A stretch of DNA of 64,000 nucleotides from Ancylostoma caninum (GCA_037903475.1 JBAJFG010000344.1:930001-994000); one strand, 5' to 3'. Shown: positions 1-11,091, counted from the first letter of the stretch. Program-made: numbers and translations. The notes: generated by a model not told the origin, from the sequence alone.

Positions 1-582
1 GAAAACAATGTGAGGCGTACACTTTACTAAGAAAAATCGCATTGCAATTGAACAACATTCCCGAAAAATTTCTCGGAAAGATAGCTGTAGAAAAAACGAT
101 CATGTGACTAAGAAAGTAGAGACGTAAGGTCAAAAAGACGCAGAAGGACTGCAGCAGGAAGTTTTCTGCTGCGGTCCTTTTGAACTCGTGCAGAAAGACC
201 TCACCAGCTATTTAGAAACACCGCTGTAGCCATGCAGAAGGCACGCAGAACCACGGTTGGTTCTTTTGATTTTCTGCTGCGGTCCTTTCTAAGGTTCGTC
301 TAATTTGTTAGCCTACTCGGACTACTGGGCACTAAATTATTGTATATTGTAGTCTCTTGTCATAGTTCCATAGTTTCGGAAGTTGTTGGGTCAAAGACAA
401 ATGAATACAAATGGGGTTCCATGTAAAAAAAGTGAAGTAAAGAAGTCTAGTAAAAATAGGGAACTGTGCTCTTCAAGATAAATGAACAAAAAAAAAACTA
501 AACTTGGTTAGCGTTGCCTGTTTTGAACCCGCGTACTGTCTTCATGAGAAATCTTCGTTTATTTTCCCCACCTTGCATCAAG
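1..582. other. non-coding stretch with hairpin repeats
   Basis: No convincing exon was seen, although earlier exons of the CAP gene may lie here or to the left. Positions 144-178 form an imperfect hairpin (arms about 16 bases, 14 paired). Its right arm, TTTCTGCTGCGGTCCTTT, recurs as a direct repeat at 163-180 and 271-288. Confidence 0.5.
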
Positions 583-948
583 ATTATTGAAAAATCATAC
601 AATGGCGCAGGCCACTCTTCATATGTAAATCCTGTTCTCATGCCAAAACGTCCTCAAGAACCACAGAAGAAACCAGAAAAGCAGTTCTAGATTTAATATT
701 CGAGCCACTCGGATTCCTACTATTCCTTCCTGCACATTTCAGATGGCATGGGCTGAATCGTACAAAGTCGGTTGCGGCTTTAACCGCTCCTGTAATGATG
801 GAACAGTTGTTGTCTGCCGCTATAGCCCACGGTAATGAACCACTTATACTCTGTCGATGACACAGCTTTGAAAGATGTTGCTGGTGGAGAGCTCGATTTT
901 TTTTTCAACTTTTACAGATCAAACATTGCAGAACTACCTGATCAGTAA
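583..948 (+). CDS. CAP/SCP (ASP-like) secreted protein, 3' exons
   Basis: This is the C-terminal part of a CAP-superfamily (SCP/TAPS, 'ASP' in hookworms) protein. Three exons are read: 583-624 (after CATCAAG, donor GTAAAT), 743-831 (acceptor ATTTCAG, donor GTAATG) and 918-948 (acceptor TTTACAG, stop TAA). Joined across the first intron, GHSSY|MAWAES resembles the CAP1 signature. VVVCRYSPRSNI, which spans the second intron, fits the CAP2 signature except that Ser replaces Gly/Leu before Asn. Intron phases agree at both joints. The CAP core VGCGF...C is present and the protein ends about nine residues after CAP2, with no C-terminal Cys hinge. Upstream exons with the signal peptide are not resolved. 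An AATAAA lies 180 bases after the stop. CAP proteins are usually secreted, and in hookworms they are abundant host-interface molecules. The family call is strong; the first exon's start is less certain. Confidence 0.8.
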
Positions 949-1127
949 AATTGAACCATTACAGCGGAAATATCTACACGCAGTTCATCTACAGAACTGG
1001 GAATACGTGTGCATCGTGTAGCGCCACATGCCAGGATGCCCTTTGTCCAGCACCTGCATACTAGGCAGGGAGGAATTTCATCCGTTTCGTACACTCTCGT
1101 ATTTACTGTATTTGAGATAGTTGAACC

Positions 1128-1133
1128 AATAAA
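1128..1133 (+). terminator. poly(A) signal of the CAP gene
   Basis: A canonical AATAAA lies 180 bases downstream of the CAP stop codon on the same strand. Confidence 0.55.
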
Positions 1134-1238
1134 GCATTGCACCGAACATTCAAACAGCTGGGCGAGATATCCTTCGATGCGAAGTTCCTAAACGCTTCGA
1201 GCAATAATAGCGAATGTAGGGTGGATGATAGATAGAAA

Positions 1239-1303
1239 ATGAAATGAATAAATAAATAAATAAATAAATAGATATATATACTAGCGCCCCTTCGGGACGC
1301 TAG
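1239..1303. repeat. AAAT-type microsatellite plus UUCG-type hairpin
   Basis: An (AATA)n tract and a TATATATA run are followed by a perfect-looking stem at 1281-1303 (CTAGCG ... CGCTAG) closed by TTCG. A similar hairpin-plus-AATA arrangement at 27848-27890 suggests both are 3' ends of non-LTR elements on the minus strand. That origin is inferred. Confidence 0.55.
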
Positions 1304-1467
1304 AAAGTGGGGTGGGGCAGCCACTTGAGGTATGTGCAAAAGTACCACACATGCGAAATGCTTAGAAAATTAGCAAATAAGCAAAACTAATCATTAACTG
1401 AGCTCAAATACAAAATCCTTCCTATGAGTTGCGTATATTCTACGGGCCTGGCCGCCTCGTCAGGCTT

Positions 1468-1711
1468 CTAGTCTTCTCGCAATCCTAGCCTTCCTTGCAA
1501 ATTTTTAATCACGCACCTGCATGTAAAGCTAATTTCCGATGCGATGATACTACCTACTTTTTTGTCACATTTCTTACATGCCTATGGGCCAGTTATGAGC
1601 GGCCACTTTCAACTCTGCGCAGGAGTATTTCTCACATGGCTTTAGTACCTGTGAACAACACAGTGTAACTAATGCCATGCAAATGATCACCTGAAATGAT
1701 TCAAGCTTCAT
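1468..1711 (-). CDS. small secreted protein, 60 aa, two exons
   Basis: This product is unrecognised. The ATG at 1711 lies 4 bases after an acceptor-like CTATCTCAG, the spacing expected of spliced-leader trans-splicing. Exon 1 (1711-1578) encodes a signal peptide (MKLESF then a hydrophobic run through ICMALVTLCCS) and a short mature region with Cys and Lys. Its donor is GTAAGA. Exon 2 (1516-1468) follows the acceptor ACATGCAG in matching phase and ends ...GLRED-stop. The mature peptide has about 40 residues and three Cys, so a dimer or an unpaired Cys is possible. It is tail-to-tail with the CAP gene. Support comes from phase agreement, the signal peptide and the splice sites; no family match is offered. 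The alternative is that it is an unspliced chance ORF of 70 codons from an upstream ATG. Confidence 0.55.
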
Positions 1712-1837
1712 GTTGCTGAGATAGTCGAACTGATGAGCTTCTGCTCCAATGTACAGGGAGGAAGAAGAGGGGGTCGACTGAGACACAAATGAGCGAGTAG
1801 CGTGCCCCTACTCCATCGTTAGACGTGCATCTTGATG

Positions 1838-2270
1838 TTTTCCCCACTATTGGGCCATGGCGGACCCATTCTCCATCCGTGGACACGTATCCTAGCATTT
1901 TCCCCACTAATGGGAACCATGCGGACCCATTCTCCATCCGTGGACACGTATCCTGGCATTTTCCCCACTAATGAGAACCATGCCGACTCACTCTCTTTTT
2001 GTGCACCCGTATCCAGGCGCTTTCCCCACTTTTAGGCCAGGGAAGACCCATTCTCCCTTCATGGATCTCTATCCTGGCATTCTCCCCACTATTGGGCCAC
2101 GGCGGACCCAATTCCAATCCGTGGACTCGTTCCCTGCCATTTCCCCACTAAAGGGCTCCTGCGGACCCAGTCTCCATCGATGGACCCGTATCCTGCCGTT
2201 TTCTCCACTATTGGGCCACCCTTTCTCGATCGGCGGACACCCATCCTGATGTTTTTGTGAACTACGGGGC
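1838..2270. repeat. minisatellite, about seven 60-61 bp units
   Basis: Diverged tandem units begin with TTTTCCCCACTA and contain GCGGACCCATTCTCCATC and TGGACACGTATCCTGGCA. Because the period is close to 60 bases, several frames on both strands stay open. On the minus strand the translation repeats a roughly 20-residue unit of the type WVRRGPIVGKMPGY.STDG. No start or splice context supports a protein. Confidence 0.85.
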
Positions 2271-3015
2271 TCCGGCACATCAGTCCGTCATCATTGCACC
2301 AGCACTCTTTATAAATATCTTGAAAAAAATGGAAGAAAGTTAGGAAATACTTAGAAAGTTTGATCGGTTGCACAACTGGTTCTAGAAAATGTCACAACAG
2401 CTTATAATGACGTGTTCTTCGTTCGCTCATCCTGTGTATATGATTATACTGCCCTTCTTAAAAACAGATCCTCAACCTGCATAACCCCATGGGACCTCAA
2501 CAATGAGAGGAGCGCAAAGAGCACATCATACATAAGTAAACCGAGTGAATCCTATCGCTACGGCTTCCACTCATCCTTTCGAAGTGATTCACGTTCAGCA
2601 TTCCAAGATTGAGTGTAGTTATGGACAAAGCTCCACCAGAGGGGCTACTCTGCTCCGTACATTGCTGCTATGCATCGTCAAATCGTTGTAAACACTGTCT
2701 CGCCTGGAGGGCTCGAGACCGCTAGCTAGCTGCTGGTCCCGCCGCGAAATCCCGAATGCACCTGACTTCGACCACGTCTATGCACCTATGACGAAACATC
2801 GGCCGAATGCCCCGTCAGCTGCGCATCCTCGCGAGCCACACTCTATAATCGAGCCTCACGGCTAAATCATGCGATCACGTGCTATTCCCCCTACGCCTGC
2901 GCTCTAGAAAATTTTGTTGCACTACCATGATTTATATAGGAGGATTGTTAGTAGAAAAGAACAAAATTGAACAAAATTGAAATAGCACATGAATCATATG
3001 TATTGAGTGTCGACA
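2271..3015. other. no gene seen
   Basis: Mixed unique sequence including a GC-richer part at about 2700-2900. Short ORFs only, without splice or start support. Confidence 0.4.
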
Positions 3016-3186
3016 TCAGCACTTTTGTTTGACAAAGTGTTGTGCAGCATTCAACAGCGCTTTTGCTTCTCCACATTTTTTGTTAAAACGACTTTGTTCA
3101 AAATCATTGTTCAAAAACACCGATTCACGCACATAAACAAGTCCTAGGATTAGAAAGAAGAATGTCATATCGAAAAGATACACCAT
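3016..3186 (-). CDS. small secreted protein, 56 aa
   Basis: A single-exon ORF from the ATG at 3186. An acceptor (GTTCGCTGTTCAG) ends at 3199, leaving a 12-base leader, so spliced-leader trans-splicing or a short 5' exon is likely. The N-terminus MVYLFDMTFFFLILGLVYV is a good signal peptide. The mature part has about 35 residues, is Lys/Asn/Gln-rich, and has two Cys 20 residues apart (KKCGEAKALLNAAQHF then VKQKC at the end), which could form one disulfide. It resembles no family I can name. The start at 3186 is chosen over the upstream in-frame ATG at 3213 because the acceptor lies between them. It could also be the last exon of a longer gene. Confidence 0.5.
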   Translation of the reverse strand: MVYLFDMTFFFLILGLVYVRESVFLNNDFEQSRFNKKCGEAKALLNAAQHFVKQKC

Positions 3187-3495
3187 TTTATCCTCATCCT
3201 GAACAGCGAACAATCTCGTGACGCTGTTCTAAGATGGGTAAAGCATCATTGCAAAAGAATAGTTCCAATCGAGCTAATCGAGAGCCGCTTTCATGCGAGG
3301 CCTGCCAGAAATGTGTCGCTAAGCAAATGTTGAGCGCACAGAAATTCCGATATCACTGAGAATCGTGGCCTGGTACCAATCTTATTATCTCGCTAACAAT
3401 ACACTTGCTTTTCGCACTGTCAAACACCCAGAAAATTTCGCGCCAATTCATTCCCTTACCTTCAGAATTATAAATTTTAAAGGTAATGGAATATA

Positions 3496-3825
3496 TTGGC
3501 AATGGAGAGGGGGATACTGCAGATCAGATTGCGAGACAAAATCAGGAACGAAAAAATCAGGAGACATACTTCATTCAATGACGTCTACAATGATGCGAGG
3601 GAGAGAAAACTGAGATGGGCAGGTCACGTTGCAAGACAGGGCGAAAACAAATTGACCCAAAAGGGAACATTTCGGTGTTTATGGAAGTATTCCAGACCAA
3701 AAGGCAGAGCATCGTATCGTTGGAGAAAACAAATCGAAGAAACACTAGGAAGATCATGGCAATATGTAGCAAACGACCGGCGAGAATTCAGAAGGAGGCT
3801 GGAGGACCTATTCCCCCATAATTGA
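3496..3825 (+). mobile_element. RTE-like retrotransposon, C-terminal fragment
   Basis: About 100 codons from the extreme C-terminus of an RTE-clade non-LTR reverse transcriptase ORF. The diagnostic stretch IRRHTSFNDVYNDARERKLR followed by WAGHVARQ is clear, then a Gly-Arg/Tyr-Arg-Trp segment, and the ORF ends normally at HN-stop. RT and endonuclease domains are absent, so this is a 5'-truncated dead copy. The frame is intact from about 3496. Confidence 0.85.
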
Positions 3826-4426
3826 GGAGGAAGAATATGGTCTTCAGGTAACAAGTAACTTTCAGAATGTCGCCAAATGCGTTGTTACCAAACTTCAAAG
3901 CAAGCAGTCCTGGAGCCTTCATGTCAAATGTGACCACCTCAAAACAGTATCTGTTCCGAGAGCTTGTTTCATGACAACCTTTTCTTTCCACAGAGCGGGA
4001 GCAGAGCTCTAAGATAATGCGCTACAAACAGCTAAAAGTCGAAAAATGAGCCAAGAAAACCGCAAATGCAAGCTAGTAGAAAATAAAATGAAGACTGTGA
4101 GCCCTTAGGTTAGAATTCATTGCTCAGATTATATATCCTAGAACCACGCGTAGTCTAAGCACCCATCCAACCACTGACAGTGGGAGTTCAAAAAATGTGC
4201 CAATTGGGGAAATTTGAAAGGTTAATAAAAAAAGAAAGCACAAGGAATACAAGTGATAAGAAAATGATAAGCACATAGTCCATTGGAGATGGTACCATTT
4301 GAATATATGTAATTTTGATAGAAGAATAAGAAAACAATGACAGAGAAAGATGGAGAACTTTGCAACCGTGACGATATTCTGATTCGAAAAATGTCGTGGA
4401 TCCTTCGCGTCATCTTTTGATTTCAA
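3826..4426. other. no gene seen
   Basis: AT-rich. The minus-strand ORFs at 4124-4426 are hydrophobic by composition and have no start or splice support. Confidence 0.35.
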
Positions 4427-5489
4427 CTACTCACATTTGAGAAATCCGGATGTGTGCTGGATTTTCTTCTCGACAACAAAGGCTGTTAACCATAGATTGT
4501 CTGAAATTGAATATGGTTGTACCTAATATACAATGTACATTGAACAGTTTTCCAATGAAGGAGGAGAACCAAAAACAAAGAAAAACGCAAGAGCTCCCCC
4601 GTGTGTTCTCACTAGAAAATAACATAGGTTGGTGGTAGGTGCAGCATTCTTCTTTAGGGCCTTGATATCTGGCGTAGAAGGACCAATACAGCAGACTCTG
4701 CAAATGTGCGGGATAAACACTAAGGGGCAGAAAATGGTGTCAAGTGTGGAAAGGGTTTTATTATTGCGGAATATTCACAGATTGAATAGAGTGATTTGGT
4801 AGTGGGAATCAGGGATGAGCGGATACGACATAACGGTGCGGATAACAGAAAGGCCAAAAATGACCGAATAACGGACAACGGATAAGGGGTAACGGATAAG
4901 TGATTCGGATGTGACAAGGCACTACCTTCCGTTAGGTTGTACTATAGGTTTCCGCTGTTTTGGAAATTTCAACGAGAAAGTTTTTTTTTTCAAAAAAAAA
5001 AAGATCAAACTAGGAGAGATATCAATCGAAGCATGTACCATGGTAGTCACTAGTCTTCTGCTGTTTTTACAGCAGGACCTCTGCTCCGCCGCTTTAGAAT
5101 TCTGTGGACTACGAGGCAAAGAACGGAGTTGGGACAGTCCTCGAGGACTGTAGCGGCAGTGTCAGCGTCCATACAACGTTGCCAGCGGTTTAATTTCAAC
5201 CCGCAACTCTACCATTTTATTTTCAAGCATATCAGACTTGGAGCATCGAAAAGATGTTTTTCTCCGGATTTCGACAGAATTAATCTAGTCATTTTACCCA
5301 TGATAACGTCGGACCCCACTCATACCATTATAGTCAAACTGGCCCTGCAACAGTTCCAGTGATGGTACTCCTCCGCATTTATATTCTACAAAGCTTACTT
5401 GTTCGAAAAGCATTGAGTACTTTCTGCTCTCTGTTGAATACAAGGAGGAAATGGTGGTTTTCTTCGGGTTGGCGTTTTTCTTCTTCGGC
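4427..5489 (-). CDS. unrecognised gene, three exons seen
   Basis: Exon 5489-5399 has acceptor TTGATTTTTAG and donor GTAAGC and reads AEEEKRQPEENHHFLLVFNR onward. Exon 4697-4613 has acceptor CACATTTGCAG and donor GTGAGA and reads SLLYWSFYARYQGPKEECCT onward. Exon 4500-4427 has acceptor CAATTTCAG and reads NLWLTAFVVEKKIQHTSGFL then KCE-stop. The last two exons join in matching phase (split Asn codon). The first has an outgoing phase that does not match the second, so at least one exon between them is missing from this reading, or the first belongs to another gene. No signal peptide or named domain was found. Exon quality (charged, non-repetitive, clean splice sites) is the evidence for a real gene; the function is unknown. 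Confidence 0.4.
4809..4915. repeat. degenerate CGGATAA-type tandem repeat
   Basis: Repeated GGATAACGG/ACGGATAAG words fill about 100 bases inside the intron-like region of the neighbouring minus-strand gene. Confidence 0.6.
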
Positions 5490-7185
5490 CTAAAAATCAA
5501 ATAATTCAATTGTTCTGTGGAAGCTCATGCGCCCTCTTGAGAACTAATTGTGATCTAACAAGGAATCATAGGTGAAAACTTCGACTTTCAAACTTTTTTT
5601 GCCACATGAAAATTGCTCAATCGGCTCAAAGAAGATGGTCTTCACAAACCATTCCTTGCCAGTGCTGTCACCATGGTTACCATGTTCTCAGGAACACAAA
5701 AAACATAAAGTGCGCTACAATTTTCAAACAGTCAACTGAAGATACAAATTTGAGCGCTCACCATCTCACTGGTGGTACACAATTTTTTTTTCAAAATTTA
5801 CAGTGCTTCACCCCATTACTTAGTCGGTGTGCGAGAGCAAGTGATGGTGCTGAGAAACTAAAAAATTAACAGTTAGTCAGACAGTTGTGAAGCAGTAAAC
5901 GTTTCATTCTTCACAGATCTTCACAGATCCGTAGAATTATTCTTAAAAATACTCGGCCTATCAAGTCCGCGCTTGGCGTAATGATCCCAGTTCTGCTAGA
6001 ATCGTCACCTTAGCCAACGACTAGTCCGTTCCTGGCGATGAGGCGTGAAAAGCGACGTCAACATTGTTATTATCCGACAACGTCTATTCGTTCATGGTAC
6101 GTTAACTCGAGAAATATGTTTTGCTACGATCTATGATGTTCCAATTCTGGGTGTAGGAGTGTGAGGAAAGTTTCCGTTTACTAGAGGGCTAGAATGACCT
6201 GCTACCCTTATGCATCCTGTGTAGACATTGACCAGAGAGAGATAGGACCAATATTCCACTGGAACAAGGAAGTTTGTGATCACTAACTATCACAGATGGC
6301 TCTGCTTGCACACGAAACCACTCCAGCACGAATTTGCCACGATGCTCCCTGATGTGACTAAAGGGTGCGAACGAATTATTGGCGCGTGGTTTTTTTTTTG
6401 AACAACAGTCAGGAAGGATTGAGAAGTCATGTTGTAGATGTTCTTCCTTGAGTCATCTCTACCGATGTTAGCTGGTTCCCCAAATGATCTCCTGTGCCTA
6501 CACAGGCTTCAGAAAATCTCCTGGGGTGGTAGTAAACCTACCGAAAGTATCAGTTAACGATGAACGTTAACTGGGAGCTAACTCCCATCTTACTAGGAAC
6601 TTCGGGAGAGGTAATGCAGACTTCATTGGCCCGAACATGGTTTTCCAAATGTAGTGCTTGAGAACTATGACGAAACGGGGACCAAACTTGCAGGTAGACT
6701 CACAGTTCGAAATCGAACTGTGAGCTCACTGTCACGCTAAGATTGCTGCGAGTATGGAACGACGAGGACACAGGGAGCGAAAGAATGTGCAGCGCGCAAG
6801 ACGCAGACGGTGGCCTCGTCGTTTGGCAAAAAAGTCCTCCAGAGGATTTTTTGCTCATGGTTCGGGTTTATCGTTATAGCCAGTCGAGCGTGCACTGACT
6901 CCTTTTCGGTGAAGACGCATTTCCGGGTACACTCAGCTGATCGATGTTCCCACTGTCTCGATCACCATGACCTACAGCACGAGATCATCGATGACTCCGA
7001 TTTCATGGTGACTGATTTTGACAGCTGAGCCCTATACATTCCCAAATTAAATCCTATCTATTTTATGGGCGAGAAATAATATTTTTGAGCTAAACACATC
7101 AGTGCTAGGCTATGCGGAAAGAGATTCACTGGCCGCTTGTGTTATAAACGTTACGTAGGTTCAGTTAGCATTGGAATCTATGGTT
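5490..7185. other. no gene identified
   Basis: Short ORFs only. Noted: a palindrome at 6699-6724 (12-base arms CTCACAGTTCGA, 2-base loop) and an Arg-rich short ORF starting near 6753. The 72-codon ORF 6810-7028 ends in an acidic tail but has no splice support. Confidence 0.35.
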
Positions 7186-7256
7186 CAGAGGTGTGTCAGC
7201 ATACTTCGAGGACAGCGAGTGTTCCATGTGTGAAGGTTCGAGTCCTCTAAGAGTCA
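7186..7256 (+). repeat. tRNA-like SINE head (candidate)
   Basis: GGTTCGAGTCC at about 7234 is a good RNA polymerase III B box. A degenerate A-box-like GTGTGTCAGC lies about 45 bases upstream. The acceptor arms do not pair, so this is a tRNA-derived repeat rather than a tRNA gene. Confidence 0.35.
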
Positions 7257-9083
7257 AAAGCTTTTGCAAAAGCCTCACCATTCACCTCACCATTCAAAGA
7301 CCACGGTTGTCACTTAGCTCGTAGCTTATTCATGGTTGCAAACCAGAGCTGACACTTCACTGTGACCTTCTTCTCATCGTTTCATCGTCGTTCCAAGAGG
7401 TTTACTACCACCCCTGGTCTAACCGCTGGTGACAAGGCGTCGGTGACAGCTCCGTTCCTTTCAAGATTTTCTGAAGTGGACTTTAGAAGACTCCGACTGC
7501 ACATGTATATAGGTCACAGCTAGCTATGTCTCAACTACAGTGCGTTCACCGTTGATTGGACCACCAAATGGTTACCTTGGTGAAAACTGGTGTTGTATGT
7601 AACAGATCGTTTTTGCTATTTTTTGCGAACTCAGGACTGCTGATCATCAGAAGAGCAAATATAGTGGTCGTTTCGAAACCGTGGAAGGCACTCAATTCTA
7701 CTAGTAAAAAATGGCCTTTACAAACTAGTCCGTCCCCAGTTTGCAAGGCAAAATTTGTCCAAAAGTGGTTTCACGGATGATTTTCTTGAATTTTGGCTTG
7801 AAGGGACTGTCTACATAACTCACCTCATTTGCAAGAGCTCCGTTTTGGATGTGTTAATGAGTGAGGTATCTACTACTTAACAGATTGGAACATTCGTTCC
7901 TGAAGGATCTTGAAAAAATCCTATGAAATAATACCTGCGTGTCAAGGAAGGTGTGAAGTGAAAGCTTCCCCAAGTCTTTACAGACAAGCAACGAGATCAC
8001 TCTGCAAGCTTGTTGTTGTTTACGGTGGATATTGTTCTAGCAAACATATCCACAACACGACCTATGAATTTGCTCAATCGCCGCTGATTGGGGCTCGAAA
8101 AACCACGCGCCAAAAATTTGTGCGCAACCTATAGTAAATTTCCAAAATTTCATGACCATCAGGAGTCCGTACGCGTTTCAAGCTAAGGTAGTTTGGAAGG
8201 ATGTGTTGCTCGCCTTTCACCTTTTCTTGGATAACCACACGGTAGACAATAAAGTTATTTTCAAGGATAATAAAATATAACACGCACAAAATGTAATACG
8301 CATTCGGAGGTTACATCTTCAAAAAAGGAGGTGTAGAAAGGTTAGCAGTGATTTCCAGGAAGGTGGTCAGTCATAGAACTTTTAATGAATTTGGCCGCGT
8401 ACATGGAAACAAGGGCTATAGGAAACTCTCCGGCGATTCCTCCCAAATGTTGTTCCCTCTCGGTGCATGGCGTGTCAGGATCCCGGAGAAGTGCTGATAC
8501 GAATGTGGAGCGAGTTTTCACGCTTTTTATATGCACAATAAAGCTCTTCCGATTGCGTGTACTTGGATTACTCTCTCCAACACTTTTTATTTCTCTTCTT
8601 TCGTAGCAAAATCAATATTTCTGCGGAAGTTTGCGTTCAGTGGGTCAAATGATAGTAATTTTATGAAGGCTATCCATAGGTGCATCCTCGAAATTAATAT
8701 TCTATTGGCCTTTCGATGCTACTTCGCACTAACGTGATTTCACACTTCATTTCAATCTTCAATGACCAAACAAACTATAGCAAAATTGCTAGACAAACGT
8801 TAAGACGAAAAATTAATCAACACCATTGGAGAAATAAGTACATGACTCATTACCAGTATTTATTCAGGGGTGGTGTAGTCATCAGATTAGGTGTAATGCT
8901 TGCAGTTTGTATGTTTTCATTTCTGCAAGGAAAAGTGCAGCGCTCAGATGTTCTTGCTTTTCATACATACATGGTATGATGTAGTTGTACGTACAAAGTG
9001 GTGTTGGCGAGAATGTTATTGTTATTTTGTTAATGTTATTTTTGCGCCGTGCATTTCGGTAGGCGAGTCTCTCCTCTCTTAAG
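7257..9083. other. no gene identified
   Basis: Contains ORFs without splice support. One possible mini-exon lies at about 8641-8680 after TTTGCGTTCAG (donor GTGCAT), but no partner was found. Confidence 0.3.
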
Positions 9084-9216
9084 CTGCATTTATAGTGCAC
9101 AGCAGCCCGATCCGGTCGGATAACAAGAGATACGTATTGATTGTCGCTATCCGATAATCGATACGTGTCTTTTATTATCCGACCGGATCGGACTCCGACG
9201 TACTATAAATGCAGCC
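9084..9216. mobile_element. 133-bp palindromic MITE, copy 1
   Basis: The ends GCTGCATTTATAGT and ACTATAAATGCAGC are inverted. The arms continue through CCGATCCGGTCGGATAA and its complement. A second copy lies at 50607-50740. It is too short to code. The target duplication is unclear. Confidence 0.85.
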
Positions 9217-9302
9217 TCAGAGATATAGATTGTAGTCGCAAGTTCGACTCTCGATGTATCTAAACATTGTTGATTGATGAACTGAGATTTGTTTGCCTGT
9301 AG

Positions 9303-10171
9303 CCGGACCTGGAGTTATTATAATCTTTATTGGACTGATGTTCCTGTGAGTTTGCCGTCCCCAGATCCTGAAAGTAAATTCGATGCAATCTTCTTGCCGA
9401 ACGTCTATGCAAACTTACGAGAAAACATTCTAAGCATAATACGCAACGTCAGGCCACGAGGTAACGAAGAAACCATACCTTATCGATAATCCACAAGGTG
9501 GAGGCGCTGGCCGCGACTTTGGTGTGTTCGCCTAGATCCTTCAGTAAAGTCCCTACGCGCAATCGGCGGAAGATTTTCGAGCGCGCCCAGCATGGGGCGC
9601 CTGCGCGGCGCGGCCCTCTTGTGGCAGCGGTCCCCCGTCGTTAGGTGTGAGGCCTATGGCTGACCGATGTCGACCGGGCGGCCCCGCATGCCTCATAAAA
9701 ACAATAAAAACAAGCATTTGGGGCATGCTTGGGAAAAACGTGCAAGATATGAGGCATGCGGAGCCGTCCGGTCGATGTCGGTTAGCCACAGGCCTCACAG
9801 CTTCAGATAAACTTCAGTTGAAGAAAAAATAAAAGAAAAACACTCACCTGAGCCAAGAATCTGACGAACGACTGGGGACAGCTGCCACAAGAGGGCCGCG
9901 CCGCATGCTGGCGCGCTCGAAAATTTTTCGCCGATTGCGCGTAACGACTTTACCTACTGCTGGTCAAAACAATAGGTCGGTGTGAGGCGAGAGCTTCTTC
10001 TTGATTTGAAAGCATTCTTCTCCCCTATTCATTTCTGTATTTCGAGCGAGAATCCAGCACCTGGATCTCTTATGTTAGGATCTTGGCTGTCACATCAAAA
10101 TCGGTTTCATGACGCTTTATGCGATGAACGCCCAGAACAAGAGAAAACCGTGACCTCTCCTTCGCATCCAG
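9303..10171 (+). CDS. unrecognised gene, two exons seen
   Basis: Exon 9303-9460 (acceptor TTTGCCTGTAG, donor GTAACG) reads RTWSYYNLYWTDVPVSLPSP, then DPESKFDAIFLPNVYANLRE and NILSIIRNVRPR. Exon 9976-10171 (acceptor CAATAG, donor GTGGTC) reads VGVRRELLLDLKAFFSPIHF, then CISSENPAPGSLMLGSWLSH and a charged tail. With the first donor the phases do not match. An alternative donor GTCAGG after 9447 gives phase 0 and joins the two. The intron holds a complete MITE (9544-9953). Upstream and downstream exons are unresolved. The composition is convincingly protein-like, but no domain was recognised. Confidence 0.5.
9544..9953. mobile_element. 410-bp foldback MITE
   Basis: Long inverted arms. TAAAGTCCCTACGCGCAATC at the left matches the complement of the right end (GATTGCGCGTAACGACTTTA). 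The interior shared pieces GGCGCGGCCCTCTTGTGGCA and the CCG/TGAGGCATGC motifs also mirror. GC-rich arms surround an AT-rich centre. It sits in the intron of the surrounding plus-strand gene. Confidence 0.8.
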
Positions 10172-10557
10172 GTGGTCCTTGATGCGTGAGGGCTCAGCCA
10201 TTTCTCCTGCGGATTCGTAGCGCAATAGTCAAGTACAGTCCGGTCCGGCAGCCACTGCAAATGGGCGCCGGCGAGCGCCGGGAGGCACTGCAAATGGGCG
10301 CCGCCACCCTCCGGCGCCCCGATATCAATGAGCTATAAATCACTCGAGCTTGGCAGAAAGCGAAGAAAAATACAATTTTAGTCCATAGTAGACAGGGTAG
10401 ATAAGCCTAACCCTATGCTTAAGAATGGGTTTAAGGCTTAGGCTTAGGCTTCACAGGAGTGGCCCCACCCAACTCCCTTTTCACCTAAATTTCTAAGATA
10501 AACTACGATAAGCGTAAGTGTAACTAATAGTGGACACCATTTGTACTCATCATCGCG

Positions 10558-10640
10558 TGCGCGCATAGCTCAGTAGGTTGAGCGAATGGTCGACGTTGTG
10601 GAGGTCAGGGGATCGAGTCCTGCCCTGTGCCCCCGTTTTG
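10558..10640 (+). repeat. tRNA-derived SINE head 1
   Basis: TAGCTCAGTAGGTTGAGC forms an intact D arm and A box. CAGGG-GATCGAG-TCCTG forms a five-pair T arm and B box. The acceptor arms do not pair, so it is not a functional tRNA. It is followed by SINE-type tail repeats. Confidence 0.65.
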
Positions 10641-10703
10641 CAAATACATATAGTAAGTTGCCTACGACTGCTGCAGTTATCTAACAAACTCAAACATAAA
10701 AAG

Positions 10704-10790
10704 TAGCCCGGATGGCTCAGTGGTTTGAGTGGCAGATTGCAATCTGTCCCTATCGCTGGTTCCACTCCGTTGGAGATCCAGAGTTAAGTA
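10704..10790 (+). repeat. tRNA-derived SINE head 2
   Basis: GGATGGCTCAGTGGTTTGAG is an A box and D arm. GCAGATTGCAATCTGT is an anticodon-arm-like stem, and GGTTCCACTCC is a B box. The T stem is eroded. It lies inside the same TIR element as head 1. Confidence 0.6.
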
Positions 10791-11091
10791 TCGCAGTGTT
10801 TGGGGTTCACTGCTTGGAACGTCCCCCGTGATCTCCTTCGGGTAGTCCAGGAAGGCATCCGGCAACGTTTTGCATAAATTTCGAAGATAAACTACGATAA
10901 GTGTAAGTGTAAGTAATAGTGGAAAACTCTTTCGAAGATAAACTACGATAAGTGTAAGTGTAAGTAATAGTAATAGTGTAAGTAATAGTGAAAAACCACT
11001 TTTTCAAAGTTGAGCGAAACCGGGAGAGAGTAACTCCGCCGTAAAGGACTGCTCCACGAAAGATAAATAACAGCGGTAGAACTACTTCGCA

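Larger units (their letters stand above)
10485..11000. repeat. SINE 3' tails: GATAAACTACGATAAG units
   Basis: The unit AAGATAAACTACGATAAGTG followed by (TAAGTG)n and AATAGT occurs at 10492-10537, 10880-10922 and 10932-11000. It probably marks the 3' tails of tandem SINE copies. Confidence 0.65.

Noticed and set aside
10558..10640. Functional tRNA gene.
   Set aside because: A and B boxes are present, but the acceptor stem does not pair and the anticodon arm is not clean.
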